Assembly (NCBI GenBank): GCA_900548615.1
Contig: URKW01000059.1
Coordinates: 1-13,067 of the forward strand
DNA from: an uncultured Eubacteriales bacterium
Lineage (GTDB): Bacteria; Bacillota; Clostridia; Oscillospirales; Oscillospiraceae
DNA: 13,067 nt
Reading direction: 5' to 3'
The notes under the pieces were generated by a model, which worked only from the letters and a program-made list of their open reading frames with translations, searched no databases and had not been told where the DNA came from. The translations under genes were made by a program, and so were the position numbers. Positions 5,638-12,208 of this stretch are shown piece after piece; the first letter of the stretch is position 1; every line of letters begins with the position of its first letter.

Positions 5638-6705
5638 ATGGAAAGAGCAGACAAGGGCCTTGCCTTTATGATGCAGTATGAAAACGTGGCGTGGTACGAT
5701 GGCGGCGAGGTGCGCATTCTGGATCGCCGGGTGTATCCACGCAGGGTGGAATTCGTCACCTGCCGCACCCACAGAGAGGTGGCGCAGGCGCTGACGGACA
5801 TGGTGACCCAGTCCACCGGCCCCTTCACCGCCGCCGCCATGGGTATGGCGCTGGCGGCCTGGGAGTGCCGGGACAGGACGGCGGAGCAGCAGGTGGCCTA
5901 TCTGGAGCAGGCCATGGACACCATCTCCCACGCACGGCCCACCACCGTGGGACGGATGCAGCTGATCTGCGGCGGCTGTCTGGAGGTGGCAAAGGCTGCC
6001 ATCGCGCAGGGCGTACCTGATGTGGCACTGGCCATCCGGGACTACACGGTGGCCACCAACAACCGGCGCTATAGCCGGGTGGGCCAGATGGCAAAGCATC
6101 TGGTGGACAAATTTCCTGACAACGGCACCGTCATGACCCAGTGCTTCGGCGAGACCATCGTGGCCATGATGCTGAAAGAGTGCCGGGAACGGGGCAAAAG
6201 CATCCGCCTGTTCTGCCCGGAGACGCGGCCCTATTTTCAGGGCGCCCGTCTGACGGCCACCGTGTGTCACGACATGGGGTTTGACGTGACGGTCATTACC
6301 GACAACATGCCCGCCTACGTGATGCAGCGGGAGCATGTGGACGTGTTCACCTGTGCCGCCGACGCCATCTGCTGCGACGGCTATATCGCCAACAAGGTGG
6401 GCACCTTCCAGATCTCCATTGCTGCCAATTATCTGGGCGTGCCGGTGTACATCAGCGGCATTCCCGACAAGGGCCATCCTACCGTGGATACCGTACACAT
6501 CGAGATGCGGAACCCGCAGGATACGCTGGAGGCCATGGGGGTAAAGACCGCCGCCGACGGGGTGAAGGGCTACTATCCCGCCTTCGATATCACGCCGCCA
6601 CAGCTCATCACCGGTGTGGTGACGGATCTTGGCATCTATTCCCCCTATGAGCTGAAAAAATATCTGGAGGTCAGTGAACTCGGCCCCTATGAAATGGTAG
6701 TTTAA
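5638..6705 (+). CDS. mtnA: MtnA-family sugar-1-phosphate isomerase (methylthioribose-1-P / deoxyribose-1-P isomerase-like)
   Basis: This 355-residue protein of the eIF2B-like isomerase family would convert 5-methylthioribose-1-phosphate (or 5-deoxyribose-1-phosphate) to the ribulose-1-phosphate. Conserved marks are ARPTT (99-103), MTQC with the likely catalytic C169, ETRPYFQGARLTA (195-207), TDNM (221-224), the likely catalytic D242, ANKVGT (251-256) and PAFDITP near the C-terminus. Compared with the standard THCNxG and ADRIAANGD, it reads TQCFGE and ADAICCDGY, so it is a divergent subgroup. Length fits MtnA (~350) better than ribose-1,5-bisphosphate isomerase (~320). AAGGAG lies seven bases before the ATG, 18 bases after the deaminase stop. 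It supplies the step between PNP and aldolase. A regulatory eIF2B-type role is unlikely because both catalytic residues remain. Confidence 0.87.
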   Translation: MERADKGLAFMMQYENVAWYDGGEVRILDRRVYPRRVEFVTCRTHREVAQALTDMVTQSTGPFTAAAMGMALAAWECRDRTAEQQVAYLEQAMDTISHARPTTVGRMQLICGGCLEVAKAAIAQGVPDVALAIRDYTVATNNRRYSRVGQMAKHLVDKFPDNGTVMTQCFGETIVAMMLKECRERGKSIRLFCPETRPYFQGARLTATVCHDMGFDVTVITDNMPAYVMQREHVDVFTCAADAICCDGYIANKVGTFQISIAANYLGVPVYISGIPDKGHPTVDTVHIEMRNPQDTLEAMGVKTAADGVKGYYPAFDITPPQLITGVVTDLGIYSPYELKKYLEVSELGPYEMVV

Positions 6706-6746
6706 GGAAAGTAAATAATTGTTCTATTACGAAAAGAGGGTATAAA

Positions 6747-7352
6747 ATGGAGTATTCTCACAAGGAACTGCGGCAGGAGATGGTGGACGTATGTCTGGAA
6801 TCTCTGCATGAGGGGATGTTCACCGGAACCAGCGGCAATCTCAGCGTGGCGCTGGGGGACGGCACTATGCTCATCACCCCCACGTCGGTGCGCTATACGG
6901 TGATGCGGCCGGTGGATATTGTGCGGTGCGATCTGGACGGCAATATCATTGAAGGCGAATTGCAGCCCTCCAGCGAGTGGCGGATGCACGCCGCCGTATA
7001 CCGGGCCTATCCGGAGCACAAGGCCATTTTCCACACCCATTCCCCCTACGCCACGGCGTTTGCGGTAGTGCATAAGCCCATTCCCCCGGTGCTGATCGAG
7101 ACGCAGATCTTTCTGAACGGCGGCGTGGAATGCGCGGAATACGCCACGCCCGGCACCTTTGCCGTGGGGGAAAACGCCGTGCCGTGCCTGAAGGATGGCC
7201 GGGGCGGCTGCCTGCTGAACAACCACGGTGCGCTGGCGGTGGGCAAGGACTTAAACGAGGCCCGCACCCGCGCCCAGTACATCGAGGACAGCGCACGCAT
7301 TTATCATTATGCTCTGCAGATAGGAGAACCTGTGGTGCTGGCGAAGCTGTAA
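6747..7352 (+). CDS. Class II aldolase (fuculose-1-phosphate aldolase family)
   Basis: This 201-residue zinc aldolase of the aldolase II/adducin family, related to FucA, cleaves a ketose-1-phosphate to dihydroxyacetone phosphate and an aldehyde. The zinc site is intact: H96 and H98 (FHTHSPYATA) and H160 (NNHGALAVG). The acid/base Glu is E77 in PSSEWRMH, and the phosphate-binding loop is TGTSGNLSV (26-34). Length is normal (FucA about 215). GAGGG precedes the ATG, 41 bases after the isomerase stop; I see no separate promoter. Alone it could act on fuculose- or ribulose-1-phosphate. After an MtnA-type isomerase, the likely substrate is 5-methylthioribulose-1-phosphate (giving methylthioacetaldehyde) or 5-deoxyribulose-1-phosphate (giving acetaldehyde). 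It is the last gene of the operon, ahead of a double hairpin. Confidence 0.9.
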   Translation: MEYSHKELRQEMVDVCLESLHEGMFTGTSGNLSVALGDGTMLITPTSVRYTVMRPVDIVRCDLDGNIIEGELQPSSEWRMHAAVYRAYPEHKAIFHTHSPYATAFAVVHKPIPPVLIETQIFLNGGVECAEYATPGTFAVGENAVPCLKDGRGGCLLNNHGALAVGKDLNEARTRAQYIEDSARIYHYALQIGEPVVLAKL

Positions 7353-7369
7353 TAAGCGGCAAAGGATAC

Positions 7370-7405
7370 TTCGTAAGGGCGGACAGAGTCGTCCGCCCTT
7401 ACGAA
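7370..7405. repeat. Perfect 15-pair hairpin after the operon
   Basis: TTCGTAAGGGCGGAC and its exact complement flank a six-base loop. There is no T run after it, so it is a poor terminator alone. It may be a small dispersed palindromic repeat or an mRNA 3'-end stabiliser. Confidence 0.75.
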
Positions 7406-7448
7406 ATAACGGAGGATCCGTGGCAAATGACACGGATCCTCCGTTATT
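7405..7448. terminator. Perfect 18-pair hairpin, probable bidirectional terminator
   Basis: AATAACGGAGGATCCGTG and its exact complement flank an eight-base loop. The stem touches the preceding hairpin at base 7405. AT-rich sequence follows it on the plus strand (ATTAAATAATTATTT), but there is no clean T run. It separates the convergent aldolase and YdcF-like genes, where a two-way terminator is expected. Confidence 0.6.
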
Positions 7449-7462
7449 AAATAATTATTTAC

Positions 7463-8206
7463 TTACGCAATTCCTGCCCAGGTGGCCAGAATTCCCACTA
7501 CTTCCCGGCAGGCATAACCCGCGCCCAGGAACCACGGACTGAAGCATCCGGCGGACTGGGCTTCCAACCCCGCCTGACGGGCGAAAAGCTGGCCCCGGTA
7601 CTGGTGGAAATTATCGCTGGCGATAACTACATGAGTATCCAGCCCATTCTCCCGGATGATATCCGCGGCAAACAGCAGGTTCTCCCGCGTGTCAAAGGAC
7701 TTCTCCTCGGCGTAGATCCGTTCCGGGGCAATACCCATGGTCATCAGCTCACGGGCGGCGCAGCCGCCCTCCGTCACCGTCTCATTGCTGTTGTCCCGTC
7801 CACCGGTGGTGACGCATACCGCGTCGGGATGGGCGGTCAGGTATTCATAGGCAGCTTCGATGCGGTTTTGCAGCATCATACTGGGGCGGCCATTGTACAC
7901 CTGACACCCCAGCAGCACCACCGTTTCCGGCGCGTCATCGCCGGAGGGACGGTCGGCGGCGGCAAGACCCATAACGGCCAGCACCGCCAGCGCCACGGCC
8001 AACACCAGCCCCACGCCGGACAGCAGCACCGCCTTCAGCCATTTGGGAAAGCGGCGGAAGAAGCCGGGGAAGAAGCACCAAGCCGCCGCCAACAGCAGCA
8101 GCGCCGCAGGCCAGAACATGCCGATATGGCATACGCCGATGGCCAGCGGCATCAGGAAATAGACCGCTCCCAGCAGCGAGAGCGTGCCAAGGATGGGTAA
8201 CAGCAT
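7463..8206 (-). CDS. YdcF/SanA-like (DUF218) membrane protein
   Basis: This 247-residue protein has three hydrophobic segments at its N-terminus (about 4-24, 30-50 and 57-83), followed by a DUF218 domain from about 95. Domain marks are VVLLGCQV (96-103), TTGGRDNSNETVTEG (133-147) and the DTRENLLFA motif (172-180). Family members (YdcF, SanA, ElyC) sit in the envelope and have been linked to cell-wall precursor or carrier-lipid handling; the biochemical activity is not settled, so I give no symbol. The start codon is four bases beyond the udk stop, so it is the second gene of the udk operon. The functional connection to uridine kinase is unclear, and co-transcription may simply be conserved layout. 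Confidence 0.85.
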   Translation of the reverse strand: MLLPILGTLSLLGAVYFLMPLAIGVCHIGMFWPAALLLLAAAWCFFPGFFRRFPKWLKAVLLSGVGLVLAVALAVLAVMGLAAADRPSGDDAPETVVLLGCQVYNGRPSMMLQNRIEAAYEYLTAHPDAVCVTTGGRDNSNETVTEGGCAARELMTMGIAPERIYAEEKSFDTRENLLFAADIIRENGLDTHVVIASDNFHQYRGQLFARQAGLEAQSAGCFSPWFLGAGYACREVVGILATWAGIA

Positions 8207-8210
8207 ACGA

Positions 8211-8825
8211 TCAGTTCTCCGCGATATGGTTGGCGATGCGCTGCATGATCATATCCAGCGCCACCAGATTGTGCCCGCCCTCCAGCACGATAATGTCGGC
8301 GTACTTCCGGGTGGGCTCCACGAATTGCTCGTGCATGGGCTTGACGGTGGTCAAATACTGGGTCACCACCGATTCCAGCGAGCGGCCACGCTCCTCCACG
8401 TCCCGCAGGGCGCGGCGCAGGATACGCACGTCGGCGTCCGTTTCCACGAAAATTTTGATATCCAGCAGATCACGCAGGGCCTTGTTCTGGAAGATCAGAA
8501 TGCCCTCCACGATCACCACCTTGGTGGGGCGCACTTCCACCGTTTTATCGGTGCGGTTGTGGATGGCGTAGTCGTACACGGGACAGTGGATGGTCTCGCC
8601 CCGCTTCAGGGCCTTCAGATGCTCGATCATCAGATCGGTGTCAAAGGCGTCAGGGTGGTTGTAGTTCTGGCGGCAGCGTTCTTCAAAGGAGCAGTCCTGC
8701 CGCTTGTAGTAGTTGTCATGATGTACCACGCTGATGTTGCTGCCGAACCGCTCAGCCAGATGCTCGGTCAGGGTGGTTTTGCCGGAGCCGGTGCCGCCGG
8801 CCACGCCGATAAAAATGGTATTCAT
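8211..8825 (-). CDS. udk: Uridine kinase
   Basis: This 204-residue P-loop kinase phosphorylates uridine and cytidine to UMP/CMP in pyrimidine salvage. The P-loop GGTGSGKTT is at 10-18, followed by the DNYYK substrate motif (HHDNYYKRQD), NYNHPDAFD, the P-V-Y-D-Y motif typical of uridine kinases, and VIVEGIL. Length equals that of bacterial Udk (~210). GGGAGG lies seven bases before the ATG. It is the first gene of a two-gene operon with the YdcF-like protein. A phosphoribulokinase-like alternative is less likely given the motif set. Confidence 0.95.
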   Translation of the reverse strand: MNTIFIGVAGGTGSGKTTLTEHLAERFGSNISVVHHDNYYKRQDCSFEERCRQNYNHPDAFDTDLMIEHLKALKRGETIHCPVYDYAIHNRTDKTVEVRPTKVVIVEGILIFQNKALRDLLDIKIFVETDADVRILRRALRDVEERGRSLESVVTQYLTTVKPMHEQFVEPTRKYADIIVLEGGHNLVALDMIMQRIANHIAEN

Positions 8826-8856
8826 GGGGAACGCCTCCCTTGCAGTATTCCCCTCT

Positions 8857-8885
8857 ATTATAGGAAGTCATCCCCCGAAAAGCAA
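8857..8885 (-). promoter_or_regulatory. Promoter of udk operon
   Basis: On the minus strand, TTGCTT (8880-8885), a 17-base spacer and a consensus TATAAT (8857-8862) form the promoter. The udk start lies 31 bases downstream of the -10. Confidence 0.75.
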
Positions 8886-8925
8886 GAAAAGATGTAAAAA
8901 AATGATGAATTTCCAGCATTTTCAG

Positions 8926-8955
8926 TTGACGGGACGGCTGTTTTTGGAGTATGAT
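8926..8955 (+). promoter_or_regulatory. Promoter of the zinc-ribbon/Ig-like gene
   Basis: TTGACG (8926-8931), an 18-base spacer and TATGAT (8950-8955) form the promoter. It diverges from the udk promoter within a 174-base intergenic region. TTGGAGGG precedes the ATG at 9000. Confidence 0.6.
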
Positions 8956-8999
8956 AGCAAAGTATTATCAAGAGTATGTCCTTTGGAGGGAAAAACAGC

Positions 9000-9929
9000 A
9001 TGAGCCTGATCAAGTGTAATAAATGCGGAGAAGTGTACTCCGACAGCTATAAAAAGTGTCCTTTCTGCGTGGAAGATGAAGAATACTACAACGGTAAAGT
9101 GAAAAAGCGCGGCCACCGCCAGATGGAGAAGCGGAAGAAGGCGCCCAGCGTTGTGGGCCCGGTACTGGTGCTGGCGGTGCTGGCGGGCATTCTGGTGTGG
9201 GCCTTTGCCGGCGACACCGTGCGGGGCTGGTTCGGCGGCGACAAGCAGCCGGAGGACGTTGACCCCGGTACGACGCAGAACCAGCCGGTCAATACGCCGG
9301 TGGACAACGAGCCGGTGGTCAAGGCACTGGCGCTGGATCACATGTCCCTGCTGATGGCGCCCGGTGAATCGGAGAAGCTGACCGCCACCGGCGGCGCGGA
9401 GGAGAGCTATCAGTGGATCACCAGCGATTCCGGCGTGCTGAAGGTGTCTGACGACGGCACGGTCTCCGCCCTGACCGAGGGCAGCGCCGTTGTCACCGTT
9501 ACCTGCGGCGAGGAGAGCGTGGCCTGCGCCATCACCGTACAGAAGAAGGCGGATACCACCACCAACACCCCCGACAACGGAACGACCACCAATAAGCCCG
9601 ACACCAATAAGCCGGATACTACGAATAAGCCCAACAACGGCAACACCAATACCAGCACCTCCCTGAAGAACCTGAAGATCAAGACCATGTACGGCACATA
9701 TCTGGACAAGAACCCCGACGGCCAGTTTGACATGACGGTCAACAAGGGCGATCCCGCCTGCGAGCTGACGCTGGAGGGCGTGACCGGTACCGCCACGTGG
9801 AAAAGCTCCAACACCAATGTGGTGAAGGTCTCTGAGGGCGGCACGGTGGAGCGTGTCGGCTCCGGTACGGCCACCATCACCATCACGCTGGGCAGCGCCA
9901 CGGCGGAGATCTTGGTGCGCGTCAACTGA
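9000..9929 (+). CDS. Zinc-ribbon, single-pass membrane protein with two Big_2 Ig-like domains
   Basis: This 309-residue protein of unknown function has a clear modular build. Residues 6-23 form a zinc ribbon (C6-x2-C9 and C20-x2-C23). A basic stretch (33-47) precedes one membrane helix (about 51-70), which places the zinc ribbon inside the cell and the rest outside. An acidic/polar stalk leads to a first Big_2 Ig-like domain (about 107-181, with WITSDSGVLKVSDDGTVSA). A Thr/Asn/Pro/Lys linker with repeated NKPDT units follows (184-224), then a second Big_2 domain (about 225-309). The first domain carries C169 and C176, which could pair. The ATG at 9000 follows GGAGGG; the nine upstream codons do not belong. 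It is monocistronic, ending at a strong terminator. Big_2 domains often mediate surface adhesion or spacing; a sensory or scaffolding role is only a guess. Confidence 0.85.
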   Translation: MSLIKCNKCGEVYSDSYKKCPFCVEDEEYYNGKVKKRGHRQMEKRKKAPSVVGPVLVLAVLAGILVWAFAGDTVRGWFGGDKQPEDVDPGTTQNQPVNTPVDNEPVVKALALDHMSLLMAPGESEKLTATGGAEESYQWITSDSGVLKVSDDGTVSALTEGSAVVTVTCGEESVACAITVQKKADTTTNTPDNGTTTNKPDTNKPDTTNKPNNGNTNTSTSLKNLKIKTMYGTYLDKNPDGQFDMTVNKGDPACELTLEGVTGTATWKSSNTNVVKVSEGGTVERVGSGTATITITLGSATAEILVRVN

Positions 9930-9952
9930 CAACTGACCTACATACGACACCC

Positions 9953-9981
9953 GAAAAGCAGCGGCTGTGCCGCTGCTTTTC
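9953..9981 (+). terminator. Terminator after the Ig-like gene
   Basis: A perfect 13-pair stem (GAAAAGCAGCGGC and its complement) with a three-base loop ends in TTTTCTTTC. It lies 23 bases after the stop codon. Confidence 0.9.
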
Positions 9982-10019
9982 TTTCGTTTGCGGCATAGGC
10001 TTATGAACGGCATAACAGG

Positions 10020-10143
10020 AAAGGCTCCCTTGTGTAAAGGGGGCTGTCGGGCGTATGCGAGACTGGGAGATTGTCTTGACGGCAGACAACCCCTCCGTCA
10101 CGGCTTGCGCCGTGCCACCTCCCCTTACACAGGGGAGGCTTTT
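10020..10143. repeat. MITE-like palindromic element, 124 bases, non-coding
   Basis: The ends are inverted repeats of about 27 bases starting AAAGGCTCCC and AAAGCCTCCC (22 of 27 positions match by my alignment). Each end is itself a small palindrome, for example CCTCCCC-TTACACA-GGGGAGG at the right. Inside is another (CACGGC-TTGC-GCCGTG at 10099-10114). I see no clear target-site duplication. It resembles a repeat family I recall from Faecalibacterium and relatives. This element fills most of the 316-base gap between the Ig-like gene and the ABC exporter; the rest holds the upstream terminator and the exporter promoter. Confidence 0.7.
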
Positions 10144-10178
10144 GACGAGACCGCGTTTCTTGATTTCCTTCACCCGCC

Positions 10179-10207
10179 TTGTCAAACCCTGCGCCCTGTG
10201 GTATAAT
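10179..10207 (+). promoter_or_regulatory. Promoter of the ABC exporter operon
   Basis: TTGTCA (10179-10184), a 17-base spacer and a consensus TATAAT (10202-10207) with extended TGG form the promoter. It begins 36 bases after the MITE-like element, so the repeat does not supply either box. Confidence 0.8.
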
Positions 10208-10245
10208 CGAAACTGGAGAATTATCTTTGGAAAAGGAATCGATAT

Positions 10246-12030
10246 ATGACCACGCAGGATTACCGCACCCGCAGTCCGCTGCGGATCTTCTTGAGCTACT
10301 TCAAGCCCCACTGGAAGCTGTTTACGCTGGATATCAGCTGCGCCGTTCTAATTGCCATGGTGGATCTGGCCTTTCCGCTGATCTCCCGCACGGCGCTGTA
10401 CCACTGGCTGCCGGAGAAGAACTACCGGGTGTTCTTTATCGTCATGGCGGTGGTGGCGCTGGCCTTTGTGCTGCGGGCAGGGCTGTACTACATCGTCACC
10501 TACTGGGGCCACACCTTCGGCATTCGTGTGGAGGCGGATATCCGCCGCGACCTGTTCCATCATATGCAGGCGCTGGGCTTTGATTTCTATGACCGCAACC
10601 GCACGGGACAGCTGATGAACCGCCTGACCACCGACCTGTTCGAGCTGACGGAGCTGGCCCACCACGGGCCGGAGGATCTGACCATCTCCGTCATCACCAT
10701 CGTGGGCGCGCTGGCGGTGATGTTCCGCATCGAGTGGCGAATGGCCATTATCGTCATGGCCATCATTCCGGTGTTTCTGGTGGTGCTGCTACTGCTGCGG
10801 GGCGGGATGAGCCGCGCCTCGGTGGCGGCCAAGCAGAAGACCGGCGCCATCAACGCCGAGATCGAGTCCGGTCTCAGCGGTATCCGCACGGTGAAGGCCT
10901 TCGGCAACGAGCGTATCCAGCAGCAGCGGTTCGACTGCGCCAATGAGACGTTCAAGACCGCCAAGCGGGGCTTTCACAAGGAGATGGGGCGGTTCAACGC
11001 CACCATGGAGCTGTTTGTGACGCTGCTGAACGTGGCGGTCATTGCCGGCGGCGGCTGGCTGATGATGGGCGGCCGCATGGATTATGTGGATCTGATTACC
11101 TTCAGCCTGTATATCACCACGTTTATCACGCCGGTGCGGAAGCTGACCAACTTCGCGGAGCTGTTTTCCAACGGCTTTGCGGGCCTGCACCGCTTTATTG
11201 AGCTGATGGGCACCGAGCCCGCCATCACCGACGCGCCGGACGCCGCGGCGATGCCTGCGGTGCGGGGCGCCATCGACGTGAACGACGTCAGTTTTACCTA
11301 CGACGGTGCCGACGAGGTGCTGCACCATGTGACGCTGCACGTGGCGGTAGGCGAGACGGTGGCGGTGGTGGGGCCCTCCGGCGGCGGAAAGTCCACCCTG
11401 TGCCAGCTGATCCCCCGGTTCTACGACGTGACCGAGGGCAGCATCGCCATCGACGGCGTGGACGTGCGGCACATCCGGCTGGACGACCTGCGGCGGGCCA
11501 TCGGTGTGGTGCAGCAGGACGTGTTCCTGTTTGCCGGGACGGTGCGGGAGAACATCCGCTACGGCCGCCCCGACGCCTCCGACGAGGAGGTGGAAAACGC
11601 CGCGCGGCGGGCAGAGATCTACGAGGACATTCTGGCGATGCCTCAGGGGTTCGACACCTATGTGGGCGAGCGAGGCGTGCTGCTGTCCGGCGGACAGAAG
11701 CAACGGATTGCCATCGCCCGAATCTTTCTGAAAGACCCGCCCATCCTGATTTTGGACGAGGCCACCTCGGCGCTGGACAGCGTCACCGAGGCGAAGATCC
11801 AGCACGCCTTTGACCTGCTGGCACGGGGCCGCACCACGCTGATCATTGCCCACCGGCTCAGCACCATCCGCAGCGCCCACCGTATTCTGGTGGTGCAGGA
11901 GGGCCGCATCGCCGAGCAGGGCAGCCACGAGGAATTGTTGCGGAAGCAGGGCGCTTACGCCCGGCTGTATCATACACAGAACTTGGGGGAGATACCTTAT
12001 GAAACAGGAGAAGATCGATCGGATCAATGA
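10246..12030 (+). CDS. ABC exporter, fused membrane and ATPase domains
   Basis: This 594-residue half-transporter of the MsbA/LmrA type would work as a dimer in the cytoplasmic membrane. Residues 1-315 form the six-helix exporter domain, including FDFYDRNRTGQLMNRLTTD and GIRTVKAFGNE, typical of this fold. Residues 340-580 are the ATPase: Walker A GPSGGGKST (376-384), Q-loop Q424, signature LSGGQ (480-484), Walker B ILILDE with D504/E505, and switch H536. All catalytic residues are present. The substrate (lipid, peptide or drug) cannot be told from sequence. AAGGAA precedes the ATG. The last 32 bases overlap the start of the DUF896 gene, so the C-terminal tail may be lineage-specific. It is a single gene rather than a heterodimer pair. 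Confidence 0.93.
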   Translation: MTTQDYRTRSPLRIFLSYFKPHWKLFTLDISCAVLIAMVDLAFPLISRTALYHWLPEKNYRVFFIVMAVVALAFVLRAGLYYIVTYWGHTFGIRVEADIRRDLFHHMQALGFDFYDRNRTGQLMNRLTTDLFELTELAHHGPEDLTISVITIVGALAVMFRIEWRMAIIVMAIIPVFLVVLLLLRGGMSRASVAAKQKTGAINAEIESGLSGIRTVKAFGNERIQQQRFDCANETFKTAKRGFHKEMGRFNATMELFVTLLNVAVIAGGGWLMMGGRMDYVDLITFSLYITTFITPVRKLTNFAELFSNGFAGLHRFIELMGTEPAITDAPDAAAMPAVRGAIDVNDVSFTYDGADEVLHHVTLHVAVGETVAVVGPSGGGKSTLCQLIPRFYDVTEGSIAIDGVDVRHIRLDDLRRAIGVVQQDVFLFAGTVRENIRYGRPDASDEEVENAARRAEIYEDILAMPQGFDTYVGERGVLLSGGQKQRIAIARIFLKDPPILILDEATSALDSVTEAKIQHAFDLLARGRTTLIIAHRLSTIRSAHRILVVQEGRIAEQGSHEELLRKQGAYARLYHTQNLGEIPYETGEDRSDQ

Positions 12031-12208
12031 GCTGGCCCGCAAGGCCAAGGCCGACGGCCTGACCGTGGAGGAGGAAGCCGAGCGGGAGGCCCTGCGGCTG
12101 GAGTACAAGGAGGCCATTCTGGGCAGCCTGCGCAGCCATCTGGAGAACACGTGGATCGTGGACGAAAAGGGCAACAAGCGGAAGCTGCGGCACAAAGGGG
12201 AAGAATAA
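11999..12208 (+). CDS. DUF896 (YnzC/UPF0291) small protein
   Basis: This 69-residue, highly charged helical protein begins KQEKIDRINELARKAKADGL and continues TVEEEAEREALRLEYKEAIL, the signature of the DUF896 family. B. subtilis YnzC (77 residues) is a two-helix hairpin; its molecular job is not established, so no function is given. The ATG at 11999 lies inside the end of the exporter gene (32-base overlap in another frame), with GGGGGAG about eight bases upstream. Another in-frame ATG at 11846 would make a 120-residue product, but its first 51 residues are a shadow of the exporter. The stop abuts the next start with no gap, so it is co-translated with both neighbours. Confidence 0.92.
   Translation: MKQEKIDRINELARKAKADGLTVEEEAEREALRLEYKEAILGSLRSHLENTWIVDEKGNKRKLRHKGEE

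Noticed and set aside
7370..7448. CRISPR-like repeats at the double hairpin
   Set aside because: The two palindromes differ in sequence and there are no spacers or further units.
9612..9630. Short tandem repeat encoding NKPDT as a regulatory or mobile repeat
   Set aside because: It is within a reading frame and simply encodes a low-complexity linker between Ig-like domains.
10789..12195. Long open frame (468 codons) on the minus strand, opposite the ABC exporter
   Set aside because: It lies fully antisense to a gene with every ABC motif, its translation is rich in His/Arg/Gln as expected from GC-rich shadow frames, and it matches no fold I recognise.
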